64,000 nt of DNA from Symbiodinium natans (taxonomy: Eukaryota; Sar; Dinophyceae; Suessiales; Symbiodiniaceae). This document shows positions 33,858-45,430 of this stretch, piece by piece. A program made the translations under genes and the position numbers. Each line of letters starts with the position of its first letter. Positions within the stretch are counted from its first letter, which is position 1. The notes beneath the pieces were generated by a model. That model had not been told where the DNA came from. It saw nothing but the letters and a program-made list of their open reading frames with translations, and did not search any database. The DNA lies in the NCBI GenBank assembly GCA_905221605.1, contig CAJNDS010002135.1, forward strand, positions 303,501-367,500. The letters are read 5' to 3'.

Positions 33858-36800
33858 TTGCCATTGCCGTTGCTATTGCTATTGCTATTGCTATTACTAT
33901 TACTATTACTAATACTATTATTACTATTACTAGCACTCTTCTTATTACTATTCTTACTTCCATTTTGATTATGATTATTACAATTATTATTATGGTAGCA
34001 TAGTTTCGAGTGCTGCGTCTTGCCGCCTCGGCCCGGCCCGGCGCTGTGCAGAGGGTTTTAGGCTTTGGGGTTTTAAGGGCGGGTCGGTCCGTTGACACAA
34101 TTGCAGAGATTCCAGAGATTTTTTCGCTTTACGGTTTAGGGTTTATGGTGGTCCATAGCTGGAGTCTGTTGCAGCAGAGAGGCTGGAAGCGTTGAACAGT
34201 TGCGGTGAAGGCCTATGCTGCACACAATCGTTCTCTTCAAGTTCCTGCTCTTAAGCCCGGCCCCACATGCCCCGGCTGGCGGGGGGGGGGGGATACGGGG
34301 GGCGACTGGGGGGAACGGAACAGCAGCAACAGGGCTATCAGCACCCGCCATGAAGAGCCTGAAAACTTACAACGTGGGGTCCATGCAAATGGGATTTAGA
34401 GGAAGTAGGCAGGGGGTCCCGTAAACCTCAGATGCCACACGGCCGAGGGCCGAGGCGATCATCCGCCTTGTTAAGGCGATGGTTGTTGCTTATAGCAGCT
34501 TCAAGCCTGTCACGATGAGTGGACGAATCCTGCTCCTTCCTGGAGCCGTTTGGCAACGCACCCCGGTTATGGCACCTTTGTACATCCCAGGCCGCTGTCG
34601 TTTCCCAAAACGTACGCTCCTTACGTTTCTTGCAATGCAAGTAGAGCGCCACGCCGTTGGCGCTAAGTCATCAGGAGTCCCATGAAACAGTTGCGAGCGC
34701 TTGCATACTCGTGCCGATTATTCTGCTGCTGCAAAGCTCCGATTTTGTCTTGCTTAGCGAATGTGCGAGTCTATTGGGTCTCGAGGTCGCAGATCTTGCA
34801 ACAGATCTTCCGGGCAGTGACCCACCTCCACCTGGCAGCAAAGGTGTGCGACGCACAGATCCACGCTCGACTGGGCAGGTATCACGATGCCACGACGTTG
34901 TGTCTGCCGATGTAAGAAGAGTGAATAGAGGTTTTCTGAATTTCCTGTAGCGATTATGTGTCAGCGACTCAGGTGCCATCGAGATCTCAAGCCAGAGAAC
35001 TTCGACTTGCACGAGGAGTTCCCTGCACCAGTAGGTTGCATCACCGGCTTTGCATCTGGCTTTAAGTTGTACAAACAGCTACACGTGCGAATATGGCAAG
35101 CAGCCTTACCCAGTATTGCATGGCTGCCCGAGCACAGCTGTGAACATGGCAGTCGTTGCAGTGCCAGCCGGAGTAGCAGTGTCGCAACGATTATCTAGCG
35201 CTGATCCACGCCCAGACGCCGGACATGGTGTCGGTAAAGTTGACGGGCTTCCAGCTCGCCTTCGTCTTGGAGGCTTGCTGCTTCGGTATCTGCAGCGCTT
35301 GCGGGTTCGTTCCTATCATATCTTCTCTCGTTTTAAAATGCCATGGCGCTGTGCGCCGTCTTTGCCGGCAGTCCAGCTTCCTACAACAATCAAGAAGTGA
35401 CCCGAACCAGACTCCAGATCTTGAGAGTTGCAGGAAGTGCTGCTCTGCCACCAGAAGTGCGGGACGCTGCCCTTTGTGGCTCCGGAAGTGCTGAAGGGCG
35501 AAGGGCAACCCGATTGCACTCGGTGTTCATTTGTTGGCACGACGGCCTGAACAGTCTACGCAGAGTTGAGTTAGGCGGGTGTGCTTTTACCGATGTTTAC
35601 CGTTTACCCTCCCTCTCCAAAGAAGACTTCTATTGGTCTGGGGTGGGGTTGGGGCTGGGATCGGGGGAGGCGGTCGAAAGTAGAAATTTCTCCAGGCTCT
35701 TCAGAGAGTAGTTACGTGCTTCGTGCTTACTGTACTCTTGCCTGAGCTTCCTGTAGCCTCTGAAGGCCCCGCTCTGCAAACCTAAGCCACCTCTTCTTGC
35801 TCTGAGGATAAACGTTTCCCAATTTGAACTGCAAGGCAAGCTGAAGCGAAATTGGTGAGCATCCATGAGCTGAGCGGACAGCGATCATGAGACAGGACTC
35901 CCGCGCCTGCCGATGCTTTAGCATTAGTGAATTAAAGGATTATCGTATCACTTGCCCAGTCTTTGGCCACCAAGGTATCATGCTTTGCCGGTTGACCTCT
36001 GGGGCCCCTTGGCGGATGCTTGATGAGTTCAAAGCATGTAAGGCAATGTAAGGTCAGCCAAGGTACGCTGTCTCTTGCTAGATTCCGCTCTATCAAAGAT
36101 TCAATGTAGCTGCTGTAATGTGGAGAATAGACTGACAATGGTATTCGCCGTATCACATAGTTTGTCATGAGGTGTCGGCATCAGCGTCATCGAAATTCTC
36201 TGTGGGACGCGTGCAGTCGATGAGGCTTGAACGGCATCACGTTCATCTTGAATTGCATTGCAAGGCACAGCCTAACTCCGATGGGAGAGGGCATCGGGGA
36301 GGGCATGCGCAGCACCTGTCACAGGCCTTGGGTATCTCAGAAGAGGACCACCCTGCAGGGTACTTAGATTGGCTGCCCTTCTAAGGCAGAGTGATGGAAG
36401 TTGCGTGCACGATACAAAGCCGTCAGCTGTCAGTCTACGCTTTACAAGAAAACCTTTGAGGCATTGAGGGAGATAAGCCAACGAGCTGCCAAGGGGCTCG
36501 CATACCGCTGGCCGGATGGTTCCTTCTTACAGCAACTTCTGGCAGGCCGGCATGATGCTATTCAGAAAGATGCAAACTTAAACTGCTGCCAAGAGTCGAC
36601 GAAGCAAATGTCAATGCAAATGTTGTAATCCATACTTGCAGAAGGCAGCTGTATTATGTCCTGTTTCATGCCGGGGGCGGATGTTGCAATGTACTTTCGT
36701 GCTGATTCGTGCTGCTCTCCGCAGAGGTTTCCAGGAGCCTGGTTCTGCTGGGCAGCTACTGTGACTTGGGCCCTGTTTTTCATCTGCTTGTGCCGGCTGT

Positions 36801-36997
36801 TGCTGTGAGGCTTCGCTCCGCTTCGCTCTTATAGCAGAAAAGGAGAGTAGATTGTAAAATGGCGTTCTGACAGGGGAGTAGTTTGTAGTTCGTTTTGGAA
36901 ACTTCTTGAGGTCTTCAGCCTGAGCGCTTTTGCAACAACGACGAAGACGACAACAGCGACACCCACGACCACCACGACGACGACGACGACGACGGCA

Positions 36998-37030
<33 letters not shown>

Positions 37031-37595
37031 GCAACAACAGCAGCAAACAGCAACTACAGCAACTACAGCAACTGCAGCAACACCCGCAACAACAGCAACA
37101 ACGGCGACAACAGCAAAACAACAGCAGCAAAACAACGGCAAAACAACAGCAACAACAGCCGCAACAACAGCCACAACCACAACGACAAAGACAGCGACAA
37201 CGACAACGACAAAAACGGCAATGACGACGACGATGACCGTTCTCTGTTTTGTAAGTCGCTTGTTCAACGTTTTCCAGTTGCATTCTCTCTTTTGAGGCAG
37301 ATGCGCTGCATGCCACAGCTGCGACCCTTCCTGCCCTCGCTTCAGCGGCACTCTCAGATCCGTTTCCAGTGCTTCGGTTCAGCGGTTCCGGTTCAATTCC
37401 GGTTCGGTTCCGCGACCTTCCTGTTCAAAACAATGGTCGGTTGGAGGAAGCGCCTGGGTGACGTGGACTAGTACGTGAGCAAACTAGTCAGACTCCCTTG
37501 CGCGGGACTTTGCTGGGTGTGTAATATGACTGGTCCCCAGGCCTGTGGTGGATGGCCTGCTGAAGGTGGATCCGGAGGAGATGTTTTGCATCATC
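32972..37595 (+). CDS. CAMK/CDPK-like Ser/Thr protein kinase, partial, altered DFG
   Basis: Kinase-domain motifs occur in the correct order on separate exons. 32972-33028 reads VDKSTIRD (the stretch after the ATP-binding lysine strand); 33170-33225 VDVLWMVSCDKWQHPNI (HPNI before strand 4); 34786-34845 SQILQQIFRAVTHLHLAAK (helix E); 34973-35030 CHRDLKPENF (intact catalytic loop); 35216-35257 TPDMVSVKLTGFQL (where DFG is expected); 35455-35496 KCGTLPFVAPEVLK (activation and P+1 loop with APE); and up to 36495 ISQRAAKG joined through a GC donor to 37541-37595 PVVDGLLKVDPEE. Several junctions agree in phase: GT / G-TGC restores V-CHRD and GG / G-CCT restores KG-PVVD. The metal-binding Asp of DFG appears as Gly (TGFQ). 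The exon with the VAIK lysine and the glycine loop was not found, nor were EF-hands or the 3' end. Confidence 0.7.
33044..33111 (+). repeat. telomere-like block inside a kinase intron
   Basis: The longest heptamer block of the window: about nine TTTAGGG units, the first few imperfect. It sits in the inferred intron between kinase exons 32972-33028 and 33170-33225. Confidence 0.9.
33735..33990. repeat. trinucleotide microsatellite (ATT/GCC/ACT types)
   Basis: Runs of TTA/TTG/CTA triplets pass into (GCCGTT)n and back into TTACTA repeats. It lies within the kinase gene between exons. The Ile/Val/Ala and Leu strings it encodes are artefacts. Confidence 0.95.
34131..34147 (+). repeat. short telomere-like block
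   Basis: Two TTTAGGG-like units (ggtttagggtttatgg) in a kinase intron. Confidence 0.6.
36945..37235. repeat. CAA/CAG/CGA trinucleotide microsatellite
   Basis: Almost 300 bases of ACA/CAG/CGA/CAA triplets on the plus strand with hardly any T. It falls in the kinase intron between the exon ending at 36495 and the exon starting at 37541. The poly-Gln/Thr frame on plus and the Val/Ala and Cys frames on minus are repeat artefacts. Confidence 0.95.
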
Positions 37596-38786
37596 GTATG
37601 TCAGTTGATTGACGGTCTGCTTTTGCTTCATAAGATTTGGGTGAGAGCATGTTGCAGCACGTGTTCCAGAGGTTTCGTCCCAACAGGTGCAGAGGTTTCA
37701 AAGATTTGCAGACGGCAGACATTGCATGCCAGTGCATCAGTCCTAGTGTTCAGACGGAGGACCGGTGGACAGCAATCGAGCTGCAAGCCACCGTGGAGCT
37801 GGTACCCAAAGGCCACGGAGCACGTACGACCAGTGGGTGCGTGTTTTGTGCATTGCGTGGTGCATCGCGCGCTCTGCAACGCCTCTCTGGATGTCAGGCC
37901 CTCCTATGGCGCCTCCGCCCTTATCGCTCTGACCTCATCTCTGGGAGTCTCCGCTACGTCCCAGTGCGAACGGCGAACAAGTGAGTTCCAGTAAGGCCGC
38001 TACCGCAGATGCTGCAGAGACCCCAGACTCCCAGACTGGAGCCGGCAATTCGGCAAGGGTCATTTAGATCGGGAAGAACGATAGCCAGTTTAATTAACAT
38101 TGTATCGGCAACTACACCGAAGTCGTGCTTGAAGTTGTGAAAGCACTACATATTATGACTTTGGGAGCGTGGCGGGCATGGGGGCATTGTCGCGTGCGCA
38201 CCTGGCGTGGCGTCGGACGATTTGATGCTGCGCACCTTCTTTGGCCACATTCAGCTTGGGCTTCATGCTTGCCTGCGGTGTAGGTGAATGTTCCACCGCG
38301 CCCATGATTGTGGCCAAAAGAACGCTGCTTGCACCAAATCCCAACTTCGGGCCGTGCTACTATTGGCAGGCTTCCTGACCACGAGGACACGCAGGCAGCG
38401 GGGACAAGTGCTGCTTTCCTATCCCTTCGGTTGGATGAGGCATGGCACGAAAAAGGCCAATCATTGAACCGGTTTTGATTTTTCTCAAACAAACCTTGGT
38501 ACAGGCTGGTAAGCAAGGGCCGCGCCAAGATAAACGGAACACTTGCCGCAACACTGATTCGCCTACTGCGCAGTCCGTCCAGATGCTGGTCCTTGCCTCG
38601 GCAGAATCCGGCGGACGTCTGGAGTGCAAGTGCTTGAGCAAAGTCGGTAGAGTGAAGCTACAAAGTTGCAGCTGGCGTGGCTTCATGCACGAGTCCCAAC
38701 CTATGTGAAAAATCCATCCCAATCCACCTTGCAGATCCCTCTGGCTCAGACAGGTTCAGACATTGAGAAAGCTCTTGCCAGCCGCC

Positions 38787-39299
38787 ATGGACCATGACCA
38801 TGGACATCACATGCCTGAGACGGGAAGCAGTGACGCTTTCTGTTCGGGGTCCGGCGGCGTGATGATGTCAGGGTTCCAGTTGGGCTTCGGCCCCAACCAA
38901 CCCTGCGTCCTTTTCTTATTTCCAGGATGGGTGATGAATGATGCCGGTAAATATTTTGCTGGCTGCCTTGGCGCCTTTCTCATGCCAGTTGCAATCGTGG
39001 TGTTACAGTCCATCCGCGAGCTTGTGGTGGAGACCTCAGCCTCCAAGGGGAGGGTGACGGGATTCCTCTACGATGCCCTGGCTGCGTTCCTCTTCGGGTT
39101 GCAGATGTTTTTTGCTTATGCAGTCATGCTCTTGACCATGACGTACGAGGCGGTGATTTTCTCCTGCATCATGGCCGGATTCGCGCTGGCTTGGTTCGGG
39201 CTACGCCGTGTGAAGCGCCACAAGCATACCATTGACTTGGACAAGTCGAGTGTGGTTGGAGCTCCGTGCTGCTCCTCAATGGAGGATGCCATCGCGTAG
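38787..39299 (+). CDS. Ctr-type copper transporter (SLC31 family), intronless
   Basis: Predicted plasma- or organelle-membrane Cu(I) transporter of 170 residues, a usual size for the family. ATG at 38787 has a strong Kozak-like context (gccgccATGG). The extracellular N-terminus is Met/His-rich (MDHDHGHHMPETG), as expected for copper capture. Three membrane segments follow: about residues 40-62 (CVLFLFPGW, then FAGCLGAFLMPVAIVV), 95-120 with the family signature MxxxM in YAVMLLTMTYE, and 120-138 (FSCIMAGFALAWFG) carrying the small-residue packing motif of helix 3. The loop between helices 1 and 2 is short and basic. The C-terminus contains a CC pair (GAPCCSS), comparable to the metal-binding HCH/CC tails of Ctr proteins. 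Family members act as trimers. No intron is needed. Confidence 0.88.
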   Translation: MDHDHGHHMPETGSSDAFCSGSGGVMMSGFQLGFGPNQPCVLFLFPGWVMNDAGKYFAGCLGAFLMPVAIVVLQSIRELVVETSASKGRVTGFLYDALAAFLFGLQMFFAYAVMLLTMTYEAVIFSCIMAGFALAWFGLRRVKRHKHTIDLDKSSVVGAPCCSSMEDAIA

Positions 39300-41213
39300 C
39301 TTGGAGCCACAACTACGAGTTTGCCCAATTTTGCTGTCGAAGTGCAGCGTGTGCAGCTCCGTTGAAGCTTTTAGAGTCTCATACGGCCTCAGTCCAAAGG
39401 CTGGACCTGTGTCGCAGCCAATATTTCACAATCTGACCCTTAGGTGGCCTGGCCGTGCCAGGTCTCTTGAGATTTCTTGACAAAGGTTGAGCTGCTGCAG
39501 CTCTCTGCAAACGTGCTGCGTGGTGCTCTGCTGCTTGCTGGTCTCTGTCTTCTCAACATTGTTGACACTAAATAACTTAAGGACGAAACCCACGGCGAGA
39601 TCAGTGAGGGAAACTTTCTCCAGGAAGAGCAGGAAGAGCCGGTGGTATCCTTGGCAGACTTGGCAGTAGCTCAGAGCCCTGGTTTGTTCGACTTGTCGTT
39701 TGCCGCTGGGGATCACTGGGGTCACGTCTCCATTCGTCATTCGTGAATGCATTCTGCTCGCATCTTCAGCTAGAAAGAACATGTCACTGTACGTTGAATC
39801 CTTTGCTTTTTCTACTTTTTTCCCCAGCACTCGAATTGAGGCGTCGTTGGTGCGCAACGAGTCTGCCAAAACAGCTGGCACTCTCGGAGGCGCCTGCTCT
39901 CAGCAATTCTGGCACGGGTCTTTGCCGACCTTCGTGTGTGCTCTTGAAATGTCTTGCAGGACCTGGCTTTCATGCCTTGCAGGACGACTGATGCCACATG
40001 GCTTCAGCATCTCAAGAACTTGCATGCCTTCAGCATCCCGACAGTCCACCAGCCGTCTCACCATGTCCAGCAAAGCTGGACTCTCTAGCTCCGGGCTCCA
40101 GGAGTTTCAAACCAGGTTTAAGGTTTAAGGGTTACGCCATACAACTCCGAGCCCCAAAAGCCTCAAGGTCCAGACCCCAACCTGGTTCTGGAACCATCTG
40201 GAACCCTAAGACAGAATCGAAAAAAGCATGCTTCCACAATCAACTTTGTGTTTGGGGTCCAGGTCAAATATGCTCAAATCGCATGGGGCTCACAGCATGA
40301 GAGTTTGGGTATATGTTGGAGTTTCAGTTCGTCAAGTCGCACCAAGGGCCCTGCGCCTCTCCCTGGCTAAGCCGTCTCCTGTTAGCACGCTGACTCATCT
40401 GACTCGGGGGTCGTTGCAAGAGGGAAGGTAAATCTACAGCAAGAAGAACAGCATCGAAGACAAAAACACAGCCGCCAACAAGACGAGAGTGGGTTAGGGC
40501 AGAATCAGATGTTTCGCTGTCAACCGGCTGCAATGGACGATAACTGCTAGCGTTGCTGACACCTTGCTAACACCATCAGCTTTTCTACGACGTGCCGATC
40601 ATTGAATATTGAGCCCTCTAACAAGGCCGACACAGAAGATGTCTGCTCAGGTCTAAAACCAGCTGATGGCCCACCTTTGCTATAGAACATGTAAGTATAC
40701 TATACTCGACAATATTATATTATGTACAGAATTTGTGTATCTCAGATGTTCAAGAGCTTAGGATCACACCTGGAGCTCTTCGAAGTAGTGAAAGGCTTGG
40801 GTGGAAGTGGCCGTTCTCCCGTTGCAAGTCCTGTTGGCTCGCGAGCCTGTGCCTGCGCCTGCGCTCGCCAGGCAGCAGGCATTCCGGGAGTTCATGGGTG
40901 TTCCATATTGAAAGAATCACATGGTGAAAGGAAAGCTTAGTCAGCTAAGTGGTCCTTGAGCAAGTTGCTACTGTCACAGCCATGTTGATAGTTCAGTTGG
41001 TGGAGCTCCACAAGTTGGTTGAGAGACCCCTGGTTGGTTGCACTGCTGAGTGCGAATCCAGAGAGGCCATGGGAGCAGATGACCTGGATGCCGAAACATT
41101 GAAGCGGCTGAAACGAGAGGCCTGATTGGCATGAAGCCAAGTGATTCGAAGAGTTTCTCCTAACAAAAAGACCTGGTTGACATGACTGACATGACTGACA
41201 CGAAGGTTGGCAT

Positions 41214-41252
41214 GCCCTAAACCCTAAACTTCAAACCTTAAACCCTAAACCG
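41214..41252 (-). repeat. telomere-like block, CCCTAAA orientation
   Basis: About four units, two exact, with the interruptions acttcaaa and ccttaaa. Confidence 0.8.
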
Positions 41253-42856
41253 TCCAAAGCTACAGTATGAAAGATCATGGAAGGATCAGGTGAGTGTGTC
41301 CAAAAAATCTCCGAGAGGTCCTGCAATTGCCCTGCAATGCGCTGCAGGCCGCCATCCGCTCAAAAGAGCAGGACTTTGAACGCAGAAAGAAGGCCGGGAT
41401 GTGTTTGGTTGCAAGATCTTCCCGCCTCCACATGACCCCAGTGCAAACAGATTGTACGCTGGGTGAACGAGTCGTTTTAAAGCACATCAAGTCGGGCCAA
41501 CGAGGTTGGATATGGTAAAGAATGTACTTGTAGAACCGTGAAAGCCTCATCCGAGGCACACACGGGAAGTTCAGCAGAGTAGGTGCAATGTTCACACAAA
41601 GGTGCCGATTTTTTGCCATCTTCTGCAATATGCAAGGCGGAAGAGAGGAAGAAGCGAGAGCAGCTTCAGGTGCCTTCCGTTCTGCACCTTCACATGGGGG
41701 TGGGGGAGGGGGGGTCTCCCTTTTTGGGGTTGAAAGGGGTGCCCTACATTTTGGTAGACACCCATGTCAGCCTGGGAACAGGCATTAAGAGAAGAGTTTG
41801 GACCCCAGCTTCACAGTGTGGCAATGATTGGCCTGGGTAGTTGTGCTGCTTCCTTCTTCTAGGGCCGTGGAGTGGGAACCGTTGCGTTGACTTCCAATCT
41901 AAGTAGGTGCACCTTTGCGAGCCTGTACTCATGCCTACCACGCGCTGCTGCACTGCGCTATGCGAGCACGCCGTGACCTAAGTGGCCGAGGTATGAAAGC
42001 AAGCAGGAGAAGCGGGAACAAGAAAGGCGCGGAAATGGCCTGTGCGTGGAATGTTTCTCAGCCGATAATGCGGAACCCTCTTTATTGTGTGTCAAAGGAG
42101 CACCCTGTGTTAATTGCTTCCCTCCCCGTATAGAGGGGCTTGGGATGCGGGGGGTACTGGATTGTAACGACACAAATGTTCTGGCGACGCTTGGAAAGCC
42201 TGTCCTTCAACAGAACCTCGCTTGAGCAGAAATGCCACTCGGACCTCTTGCAAGCCGGCAAAGCTGCCGGAGGGATTAAGGCTTCTGAGCTGCTTTGGAG
42301 GCTGAGCCTGCTGAAGAAGCAGACTGAACTGCGAGCCAGGAAGAAGGCTGGGGGCCAGCTCTAGGCACATGAATTCTGAATGAGAAACGACTGACGGGGA
42401 GAATCGGATGTTAGCTCCAGCCCTGCCCTCAGAGCCTGAAAAGATCGGCAGGCCGAGAACGATCGCTTGAATCAGCTTCGAGAGAAAAACATCTTGAAGA
42501 GGCATCAGGCTGCGGGCACCGGGGATAGCCAAGCACTGTTCCATCTCCAGCGTGCACGACTCCAGTGTCTCCAGCGTCGCCATACGTCAGCCGGATAGAC
42601 ACGTTGCATTGCCCTCAGGCCTGGCGCAAGCGAGCCGATGCTGAGATCTCGCACATCATTGAAGACCAGGTCCGCTAGAAAGCACATCCAAAGCGAGCTG
42701 CGTCTGCAAGCCAAGTGAAGTCACATGTCTCTCGCTGTGCCATCATCGATTGCGTTCCAATATGACTAACACGCAGTAACAATGGAAGTAGCTACCTAAG
42801 ATGCTGTGCTGGGTCATTTGGGTGAGGCTCCTCCGGGAGTTCTTCGGTCTCTTCAA

Positions 42857-42902
42857 TCCCTAAACACTAAACCTAAACCCTAAACCCTCTACCTAAACCC
42901 TG
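42857..42902 (-). repeat. telomere-like block, CCCTAAA orientation
   Basis: About six units, several missing one or two bases (cctaaa, acactaaa). It ends immediately upstream of the ATG at 42907. Confidence 0.85.
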
Positions 42903-42906
42903 ACTC

Positions 42907-43050
42907 ATGGAGTCACAGCCACTCAACGTGTTTGCTGTTGACGACCGGCAGGTGGCCGAGGAGGAGCGCCTGGAGGAGGTGTCGCCAGCAATCCCAAAAG
43001 AACCACAGAACAACGTACAACAACAAAAATGTTTTGGCAAAATCATGTGA
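42907..43050 (+). CDS. possible short ORF or first exon
   Basis: ATG at 42907 opens 47 residues beginning MESQPLNVFAVDDRQVAEEE, an acidic, natural-looking N-terminus, with a Gln-rich end. The last part may be intron. It directly abuts a telomere-like block that would lie in the 5' UTR or promoter. The function is not recognised. Confidence 0.3.
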   Translation: MESQPLNVFAVDDRQVAEEERLEEVSPAIPKEPQNNVQQQKCFGKIM

Positions 43051-45041
43051 CAATATGTCATAGCAGAATAAGATTAGAATATCAGAATGTCAAAAATGTA
43101 ACAGCGCGATAATCTTATCACATATTGAGATTATGCTTTAATAATCTAGTAGAAATAAAGTGATCTTGTAAGAATACAAAATATTGTGCTTGTTCTTATG
43201 TTCAAGTTTTCGTCTGACTCGTTTCAAGCTTCATCCGTTTGCTACAGCTCGTTTCTCATATGCCCAACGCCCCTGCCCCGCAATACAAAGTCACGCCCAA
43301 GGCCATCAACGCTGCCCGACAAAGGAAGCCAGGGGCCAAGAAGGAAGGCCTGACAGTAGATCCACATAGCGTCGCCACGCACACTCAACCCCACCCCCCT
43401 TCACCACGGAGATCGGCATGTTTCTGAGCCTTGGCCAGTAAGCATCGATGGCGTATGAGGTTCGACAGGGCCGAGGAGATACGACAGCAGGCCAGGAGCA
43501 GCCATGTGCAATTTGCCTTCTAAGCTTCGGCATCTTGATTTGGCGCATGCACGATCCCTAAGTCTTGTGCAAGCCATGGTTTCCACTCACTATGCCAGCG
43601 TAGACCCCAAGCAGTGTAAGACGATTCCAAGAGCACTCCAAGCCCACTGCAAAAAACACACACCAAGAACATGTCCAAGAGAATGTCCAAGAGCACTGCA
43701 TGTCGACCTCTTCGCCTTTTCTTTTCTACAAGTGTCGGATTTGGAGCCGTAGGAGCTCCGATCGTCCTCAGTTTCGCACTTAGTCCAGACATCCAAACTT
43801 CAAAAGCGGCGACGAGAGTTTCGCATGCCGTGGGCGAAGCGACGACAGCGGCGACGGTTTCGCCTTTCGCGAGCCCAAAAGCGACGACCTCCGAATTGAA
43901 AATCCCCTTTTGCTTGCGGCCTCAGAGGAGATTGTGGCGGATTGAATCCGCATTAGCTTGCTGCGCCTGCCAATGACACAACGTTTCGGGGTGTCCTCCT
44001 CTCTCCGCGGCCGGGCTGCACTTAGGCGAGAGCATAGTTTGCGAACAAGATGCGAGCATGTGTCGAGAACAAACCTTGGTCTGGGATGCGGGCGCAGCGA
44101 GTGCACACCCCTCTTGCTTTGACATTGGAGCCTTTTAATGTTGACACACTGTTTGGTGAAAAACATTTGAACCCTACTTTAAGCAATCATTCACGCCCGC
44201 CTAAGCTAGTCAAACCCCACGACCCTATACAACACCGCTAGACTCAACAAGTCTTCGGGGAGTACTCCCTTCCGGTGTGGCTTGTGGGGGTAAAGAACCG
44301 CTTGGTGGGTGCTTAGGAGTTCCCAATGCAAAATGATGGTGTGACATGGTGCGTTTGTTTTTGGCACGTGGCGGACCTGACATTGAGACTCTTTATAGCC
44401 AGACTGTTCGCAACGGCCTGCCATGATCAGAGCGCAACTTCGGTGAGCATCAGTCAAGTAGCGTGGGCACCTTGTCTGGGTGTCACTAGCAGCCCTGACC
44501 AGAAAATGGACAAGCAGACGCGCCAAGAAGAGTTGGACATGGCGCGCGGCCACCTCAGTTCATACAGACATCAATGGCTCACATGGCTCATGACTCGTTT
44601 CAGAAACCAACTGTATCAAAGCCACGCAGACGAGCAAGGCATGCTCAACACACGATGGGCCATTGAGGGCATTGTCAGACTTTCAAGTAGCCAGGCCTCA
44701 AAGTTGATGTCAGAACCCGGTTCTCAGCATGTCGAAGAGCCAGTGTCTTTGCCTGCAGATTGTATCCATGGCGCAGCGTTTCGGATCATTTAATGCCCCC
44801 GCTTGAGCCTGGCAAGAGGACGTGGCAGCTGCGCCACCACGCGGCAAGAGTTTTGAGAAACGGGCCGCCCAAATATCGTTCCACGCCCCTCCCCTCCCCT
44901 GGTCAACAGCTAGGACGTGCAGTTGTTGTGCTCAGATCTATGCGATCGATGAACAAGGGCTGAAATTGAAGCTGCGGGAATCACTGAGCTGAGGTGGCTG
45001 CCACGCAGCCTTGTGCCCTCGAGGGGTAGAGGTGTTGCAGG
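43051..45041. other. spacer without a convincing gene
   Basis: 43060-43180 is A+T-rich. Open frames at 43780-44166 (minus) and 44326-44793 (plus, 155 codons) have plausible composition, but no domain or paired splice sites support them. Nothing else was recognised. Confidence 0.3.
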
Positions 45042-45295
45042 ATGGCAGACCAGAAAGCCAAGGCTCGAGCTCTGGGCAAGCAAGCCTGTTCCTCCCTCTG
45101 GCTCTCCTTCCCCCCCCCCCCCCCCTCGCCCTATCCCTGTCTCTGTCCCCGTCCTGCTCTCTCGCTCTCTCTCGCTCTCTGTGTGTGTGTGTGTGTGTGT
45201 GTCTCTCTCTCTCTCTTTATCTTTCTCTCTCTCTCGCTCTGCCCCATCATTGCCGGAACAGGATGCTATGTTGGAAGAGATCGCCAAGATGCAAG
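45042..45295 (+). CDS. possible two-exon start of a helical protein
   Basis: ATG at 45042 begins MADQKAKARALGKQ, followed by a GC dinucleotide that could serve as donor (exon 45042-45083). After a CT-rich and GT-rich tract, an AG precedes DAMLEEIAKMQ (45262-45295), which ends at a GT donor. The joined sequence is a charged amphipathic helix. A longer open frame at 45427-45738 may hold a later exon. No family is recognised. Confidence 0.35.
45107..45240. repeat. pyrimidine-rich and GT microsatellite
   Basis: A run of C, then (CT)n and (GT)11, then (CT)n again, ending about 20 bases before the inferred acceptor at 45260. If the flanking exons are real, it is an intron dominated by an expanded polypyrimidine tract. 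Confidence 0.9.
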
Positions 45296-45430
45296 GTCCA
45301 GAAGGCTCTTCGGCCATATTACGCATGCAAGCTCACCGCCACATTCTGTGACCTTGCAGTCCCACAGCCCACACCTGTCCCCTGTTCCCGCTGCGGTGGC
45401 GTGGAGCGCATTGACAGGTCCTTAGGTTGA

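Larger units (their letters stand above)
39300..42906. other. spacer with possible coiled-coil exons
   Basis: No complete gene. Two short plus-strand stretches look like exons of a charged helical protein: about 41347-41391 (AAIRSKEQDFERRKK, preceded by CAG) and about 42290-42350 (ELLWRLSLLKKQTELRARKK). They may belong to one coiled-coil gene, but joining exons were not found. Degenerate telomere-like sequence occurs near 40100-40130. Confidence 0.3.

Noticed and set aside
36930-37295. Poly-Gln/Thr frame on plus and Val/Ala/Cys frames on minus
   Set aside because: Pure trinucleotide repeat inside an inferred kinase intron.
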